Shown: in pieces, positions 6,079-7,539 of the stretch
Numbering within the stretch: position 1 is the stretch's first letter
Layout of the letters: every line of letters starts with the position of its first letter
Assembly: GCA_965370495.1 (NCBI GenBank)
Contig: CBDUUV010000111.1
Location: forward strand, 1-7,539
Direction: 5' to 3'
DNA from: Krumholzibacterium sp965370495
GTDB taxonomy: Bacteria > Krumholzibacteriota > Krumholzibacteriia > Krumholzibacteriales > Krumholzibacteriaceae
Length of the DNA: 7,539 nucleotides
Notes under the pieces: model-generated
Databases searched by the model: none
The model's input: the letters and a program-made list of their open reading frames with translations, nothing else
What the model was told of the DNA's origin: nothing
Made by a program: the position numbers and the translations under genes

Positions 6079-7304
6079 AACCTTCCTCCCTGGTTTGCCG
6101 CGAGGGACGCGCCCTCGAGCATTTCCGACAACCTGACCATCCTTATTCCTCTCCTGCGAGATTCTTCTATCAGCCATCGCAGATCTTTCAGGCTGTCTTT
6201 TCTTACATGCATTATAGCAGTAACCCTGCCTTTTCGAACAGCCATGGAAAGCAGTTTTTCCATATTTTCTCTAGTGTTTTCCTTTTTATTATCGAGAAAG
6301 AGGTCGTTTTCGCAACTTTTAACTCCGGCCGCTTTCGCCGATTCACTGACAACCGATCTTGAAGTGGTAAGGCTGTCGAAGAAGAAAATCTTCTTTCTTC
6401 GACAGACACCGAGAACCGCATCCATGACTTTTCTGTCAGCCGTTGCCTTCGAGCCCATGTGATTGTTTATTCCAATAGCTCCGGGTGTCTCTCTCAGGGC
6501 CATTTCGACAACCTTCTCGATCTCCCGTTTTTTCATCGATACCCTGACGAGCGGGATATCCCCGACATCATCCGCTCCTTTTTCAGGTTCCATGGGAAGG
6601 TGGCAGAGTACTTCCTTTCCTGCCTGCCCGGCCAGTTTGCATATCGCGGCTGAATGTTTCAGCCCGGGAATAACGGTAACCGTTATCGGGACCTTAAGGC
6701 CAAGAAAATCCCTGACCAGCCTGTTGTTGAAAAACCCGAAGTCATCGACGACTATCGATATCACCGGCCCTGCGAACCGGGTCTTCGCGGATTCTTTTCT
6801 TTTTCGGGACTTTGCGATGTAGCATCTGTGCGTCACCTCGCGCCTGGTGCCGATCTCCATTTTGAAAGACCTGCCGTTTTTCTTTTCCCGGCAGAAACGA
6901 ACGCTCGCGCCGACCGATGACACCGCCTTGTCTATCGCGGCATTGACCTGTATCAGGGAAGCTTCCGGGGAAATCTCGATCTGCAGTGAAACAACCGGCC
7001 GGTTATTCCTCTCGCCTTTCTCCCTGCTTGACCGGATCTCCTCTTCCCGGATACCGAGAGACCCAAGCTGCCACCTGACCTGCCTTCCCAGTTCTTCCTG
7101 CAATGATTCAAAGTGGCCGTTCAATGCTTTTCCGGGCAAAAACAGGCCCGCGTTGTCGAGAAGAAAGACACTTCCCCTTGGAGTCCCGAAAAACCTGTAA
7201 AGCGCAAAAACAATGACGACAAGCGCGACAAGGGCCCATACAAGCCTGTTGATATTGAGGTTCTTTTTCCCTGAACGCTTTTTTTGCGATTTCTTTTTGG
7301 CCAT
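6075..7304 (-). CDS. YibQ-type divergent polysaccharide deacetylase family protein
   Basis: A 409-aa membrane-anchored protein of the divergent polysaccharide deacetylase family (YibQ, once DUF610), probably acting on peptidoglycan or another glycan in the periplasm; the family's reaction is not well established. A very basic N-terminus (1-16) precedes one transmembrane helix (about 22-38), which points the rest outward. Residues 40-175 are a charged, variable region. The NodB-like barrel runs from about 180 to 395: V-V-D-D-F-G (185-190) gives the Asp pair, C-H-L-P-M-E-P (234-240) one His, N-N-H-M-G-S (280-285) the second His, then F-D-S-L-T-T-S-R-S (309-317) and a late M-H (365-366). The start is ATG 7304, with AGGA 7 nt upstream and a typical anchor directly after it. 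The frame reaches back to a TTG at 7520, but that crosses the promoter. It is the first gene of the five-gene unit, overlapping pdxJ by 4 nt. Confidence 0.88.
   Translation of the reverse strand: MAKKKSQKKRSGKKNLNINRLVWALVALVVIVFALYRFFGTPRGSVFLLDNAGLFLPGKALNGHFESLQEELGRQVRWQLGSLGIREEEIRSSREKGERNNRPVVSLQIEISPEASLIQVNAAIDKAVSSVGASVRFCREKKNGRSFKMEIGTRREVTHRCYIAKSRKRKESAKTRFAGPVISIVVDDFGFFNNRLVRDFLGLKVPITVTVIPGLKHSAAICKLAGQAGKEVLCHLPMEPEKGADDVGDIPLVRVSMKKREIEKVVEMALRETPGAIGINNHMGSKATADRKVMDAVLGVCRRKKIFFFDSLTTSRSVVSESAKAAGVKSCENDLFLDNKKENTRENMEKLLSMAVRKGRVTAIMHVRKDSLKDLRWLIEESRRRGIRMVRLSEMLEGASLAANQGGRF
6076..6090 (-). promoter_or_regulatory. Shine-Dalgarno and TTG start of pdxJ overlapping the upstream stop
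   Basis: GGGAGG (6085-6090) precedes the TTG start (6076-6078) by 6 nt, inside the last codons of the upstream deacetylase-like gene, whose TGA stop occupies 6075-6077. The shared TTGA means a ribosome finishing the upstream gene stops on the pdxJ start. The strong ribosome-binding site and correct protein length decide this start against the far-upstream ATG at 6177. Confidence 0.8.
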
Positions 7305-7394
7305 CTCTCTTTCCTGACAAACGGGCTGCAAAACGCCATCTTTGTTCTGTGGCCGGCACCCGGCCGTAACAGCGCCCCTCCTCGGGGCAGGAAC

Positions 7395-7424
7395 ACTATA
7401 GTTGGAATCCGGCGCCGGTGTCAA
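7395..7424 (-). promoter_or_regulatory. sigma70-type promoter of the five-gene operon
   Basis: On the - strand a perfect TTGACA -35 box (7419-7424) is followed after 18 nt by a TATAGT -10 box (7395-7400, five of six consensus bases). Transcription would start near 7388, about 84 nt before the ATG at 7304. The spacer opens with a perfect 10-bp palindrome, CCGGCGCCGG (7409-7418), abutting the -35 box. The promoter lies between the probable terminator at the right edge and the first gene, as expected for the head of an operon. A repressor role for the palindrome is inference. Confidence 0.65.
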
Positions 7425-7507
7425 GAGGAGGGGGAGGAGACAAACGAAATCCGTCCGTGTATCCGGATCGTGACGGCAGGAACTGATTGTGAACCTGGCC
7501 GCTGCCC

Positions 7508-7517
7508 CGGCGCGCCG
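7508..7517. repeat. 10-bp GC palindrome
   Basis: CGGCGCGCCG is a perfect palindrome placed next to the A-tract of the edge terminator-like sequence, about 85 nt upstream of the operon promoter's -35 box. No T-run follows it in a way that makes a terminator by itself. It could be chance in a GC-rich spacer. Confidence 0.25.
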
Positions 7518-7518
7518 C

Positions 7519-7539
7519 AAAAAGCCCCTGCCGGTAACA
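7519..7539 (-). terminator. probable half of an intrinsic terminator cut by the window edge
   Basis: On the + strand an A-run (7519-7523) is followed by the GC-rich arm GCCCCTGCCGG (7524-7534) and then TAACA at the window end. Read on the - strand this is the 3' arm of a stem followed by TTTTT, the layout of an intrinsic terminator for a gene further to the right. The other arm would lie outside the window, so the hairpin itself is predicted and not seen. Confidence 0.4.

Noticed and set aside
7305..7520. N-terminal extension of the deacetylase-like protein to a TTG at 7520
   Set aside because: It would run through the promoter, places low-quality sequence before a normal membrane anchor, and the ATG at 7304 has a good ribosome-binding site.
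1..7539. Defence system, prophage, CRISPR, integron or transposon content
   Set aside because: No repeats arrays, recombinase, nuclease, toxin-antitoxin or phage-like proteins are visible; every long gene belongs to housekeeping or envelope families apart from the unknown lipoprotein.

Overview
The window reads as a compact housekeeping stretch of a bacterial chromosome with mid-range GC content. It holds six protein genes: one on the + strand at the left, and five packed head-to-tail on the - strand. The envelope genes (a lipoprotein with a clear lipobox, and a membrane-anchored YibQ-type deacetylase-like protein) and the use of PdxJ, the DXP-dependent vitamin B6 route, suggest a Gram-negative-type bacterium. 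I cannot name the phylum. There are no tRNAs, rRNAs, CRISPR arrays, insertion sequences, phage genes or recognisable defence genes, and nothing looks recently transferred.

Left part (1-1911): a near-consensus sigma70-type promoter, with a 12-bp palindrome over its -35 box, drives a 573-aa multi-spanning GT-C-type glycosyltransferase. This gene ends only 18 nt from the convergent end of the - strand genes, with no obvious terminator between them.

Right part (1912-7539, - strand, described in transcription order from right to left): the right edge of the window appears to cut a terminator hairpin. A second sigma70-like promoter follows, then five genes: a YibQ-type divergent polysaccharide deacetylase (409 aa), pdxJ (239 aa, TTG start), a THUMP-domain RlmL-type RNA methyltransferase (395 aa), a MATE family transporter (about 446 aa, probable GTG start), and an uncharacterised lipoprotein with a degenerate SGNH-hydrolase-like pattern (267 aa). 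Two junctions are 4-base stop/start overlaps (TTGA and ATGA) and one gap is about 11 nt, so the five genes are probably one operon with translational coupling. The only sizeable internal gap, 107 nt, separates pdxJ from the methyltransferase.

The five products do not form an obvious single pathway: cell-wall or envelope maintenance, pyridoxal phosphate synthesis, 23S rRNA modification, cation-coupled export, and an unknown lipoprotein. I found no convincing evidence of a new multi-gene system. The parts most worth following up are the MATE-coupled lipoprotein, which also has an internal ribosome-binding site and start codon that would give a form without a signal peptide, and the palindromes placed inside both promoters.
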